Assembly: GCA_023277325.1 (NCBI GenBank)
Contig: JALRIQ010000204.1
Location: forward strand, 1 to 6,116
DNA from: Bacteroidia bacterium
GTDB taxonomy: Bacteria > Bacteroidota > Bacteroidia > UBA8524
Length of the DNA stretch: 6,116 nt
Reading direction: 5' to 3'
The notes under the pieces are model-generated. The model was not told the DNA's origin. It saw nothing but the letters and a program-made list of their open reading frames with translations, and searched no databases. A program made the translations under genes and the position numbers. This document shows, piece after piece, positions 5,358 through 6,116 of the stretch (the first letter of the stretch is position 1; each line of letters begins with the position of its first letter).

Positions 5358-6116
5358 GCTCGTATTTAATGATCTCCATGCTTCGTGCATAGACAGGGTC
5401 TTTTCCGCGGTACCAGAGGTATACCTTCAATCGGTCGTCTTCTGTACGCACTTCTGGAGTCATATAATCCATTGAAATAGTCTGCCATTCTCCCCGTTTA
5501 ATTTGCGGTCCTAAATATTCGGTAGTGGTGTATTTATAGGGCTTCCCCTTGTAGTTGAACTGGGTAACCAACATGGGAGGTTCAGCAGCAACTGAATCGG
5601 GGATATAGATTTCTGTATTGATCTTTAACCAGGCGTATTCCTTTTTAGTAATCTCGGTATAGCCCAATTCAAAGGCCTTGGTATACGGATGTTCTGCATC
5701 CATAAATGCGACAGCCTCCAAACTTTCATCCGGCCATTCGATCTGCATTCTATTGTCCTGATCGGCAGTAGTTCCCAGCCAAACTTCATACAACATGGAG
5801 CGTACAAGGTGACTGGTGTCCTCTGGCATTTTTTCATGCGCGGTGGTTTGCCTTTCGACCAATAAATAGCGCTCTGCTCCTGCCGGAACTGAAGTCTTTC
5901 CAAATACCTTCCAAAAGTAGTCGGCCGTCATTCTTTCTGGGTCGATAATTTTCGCTTTGAACTGCCAGAATTGGAAAATGTTTAAAAGCATAATTGCCCC
6001 CAAAAGCACAGAAGTGGCTGTCCATACCGTCTTGCCTTTTCCTTTCAGCCATATAAGCAAATAGCCCAGCGGAAAGGCCATGATAGCATACATAGAAACC
6101 ATAGAACGCGAGCTAT
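5344..6116 (-). CDS. C-terminal part of a large integral membrane protein, probable GT-C (ArnT/PMT-like) glycosyltransferase relative; 5' end cut by window edge
   Basis: The frame stays open to the right edge, with SSRS encoded before the first ATG (6100-6102), so that ATG is not the start. Visible are the last two membrane helices (about 6096-6046, MYAIMAFPLGYLLIWL; about 6027-5968, WTATSVLLGAIMLLNIFQFW). A short juxtamembrane motif follows, IDPERMTADYFWKVFGK (5949 down to 5899), then some 180 soluble residues rich in predicted beta-strands: LVTQFNYKGKPYKYTTTEY and DRLKVYLWYRGKDPVY. The pattern (S)SRSMVxxYAIxAFPLGYLL, then NIFQxWQ and PERMTxxYxW, is one I recall from Bacteroidota multi-pass proteins of the glycosyltransferase-39/dolichyl-phosphate-mannose-transferase type and related hypothetical membrane proteins. 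The catalytic loops that would prove this lie outside the window. The soluble end probably faces the periplasm. The gene is convergent with, and unrelated in direction to, the lptC operon. Confidence 0.75.
   Translation of the reverse strand, partial: SSRSMVSMYAIMAFPLGYLLIWLKGKGKTVWTATSVLLGAIMLLNIFQFWQFKAKIIDPERMTADYFWKVFGKTSVPAGAERYLLVERQTTAHEKMPEDTSHLVRSMLYEVWLGTTADQDNRMQIEWPDESLEAVAFMDAEHPYTKAFELGYTEITKKEYAWLKINTEIYIPDSVAAEPPMLVTQFNYKGKPYKYTTTEYLGPQIKRGEWQTISMDYMTPEVRTEDDRLKVYLWYRGKDPVYARSMEIIKYEPRRP

Overview
The window looks like chromosomal DNA of a Bacteroidota bacterium, most likely a member of Flavobacteriales. The reasons are: an outer-membrane barrel with the SSPYSRFG(I/M)G start and SLNDKWFxKRK end typical of that phylum; a Bacteroidota-type LptC lipoprotein; a TPR protein ending in the STKVR tail seen in that phylum; and start codons mostly without Shine-Dalgarno sequences. 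The genus cannot be fixed from the sequence alone. The DNA is almost entirely coding, with no stretch over 25 bases without a gene, and holds no rRNA, tRNA, CRISPR array or mobile element that I can see.

Layout. Six genes run left to right with gaps of 2 to 21 bases or small overlaps: (1) an outer-membrane beta-barrel protein cut by the left edge (3-1343); (2) a secreted TPR protein (1348-2886); (3) LptC, the lipopolysaccharide-export bridge protein (2898-3485); (4) a 65-residue two-helix membrane protein overlapping the end of lptC (3469-3666); (5) a CNNM/CBS/CorC-type membrane transporter or 'hemolysin' (3688-4950); (6) a NudG/MutT-like Nudix pyrophosphohydrolase (4953-5357). The spacing suggests one operon whose promoter lies left of the window. 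A seventh gene, the C-terminal part of a large integral membrane protein resembling GT-C glycosyltransferases, runs the other way from the right edge (6116-5344). Its 3' end overlaps that of the Nudix gene by 14 bases.

How it fits together. Genes 1-4 are all envelope proteins: an outer-membrane barrel, a periplasmic or envelope-attached TPR protein, the LPS-export factor LptC and a tiny inner-membrane protein. This suggests an outer-membrane biogenesis cluster, to which an ion-transport-type membrane protein and a nucleotide-pool cleaning enzyme are attached. The barrel, TPR protein and small membrane protein have no function I can assign.

The most striking non-gene signal is a 14-bp inverted repeat followed by a T-rich run (2909-2969). 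It has the form of an intrinsic terminator or attenuator, but it lies inside the first 24 codons of lptC, just after the TPR gene. I see no radically new system here. The best leads are this hairpin and the conserved-looking set of uncharacterised envelope genes around lptC.
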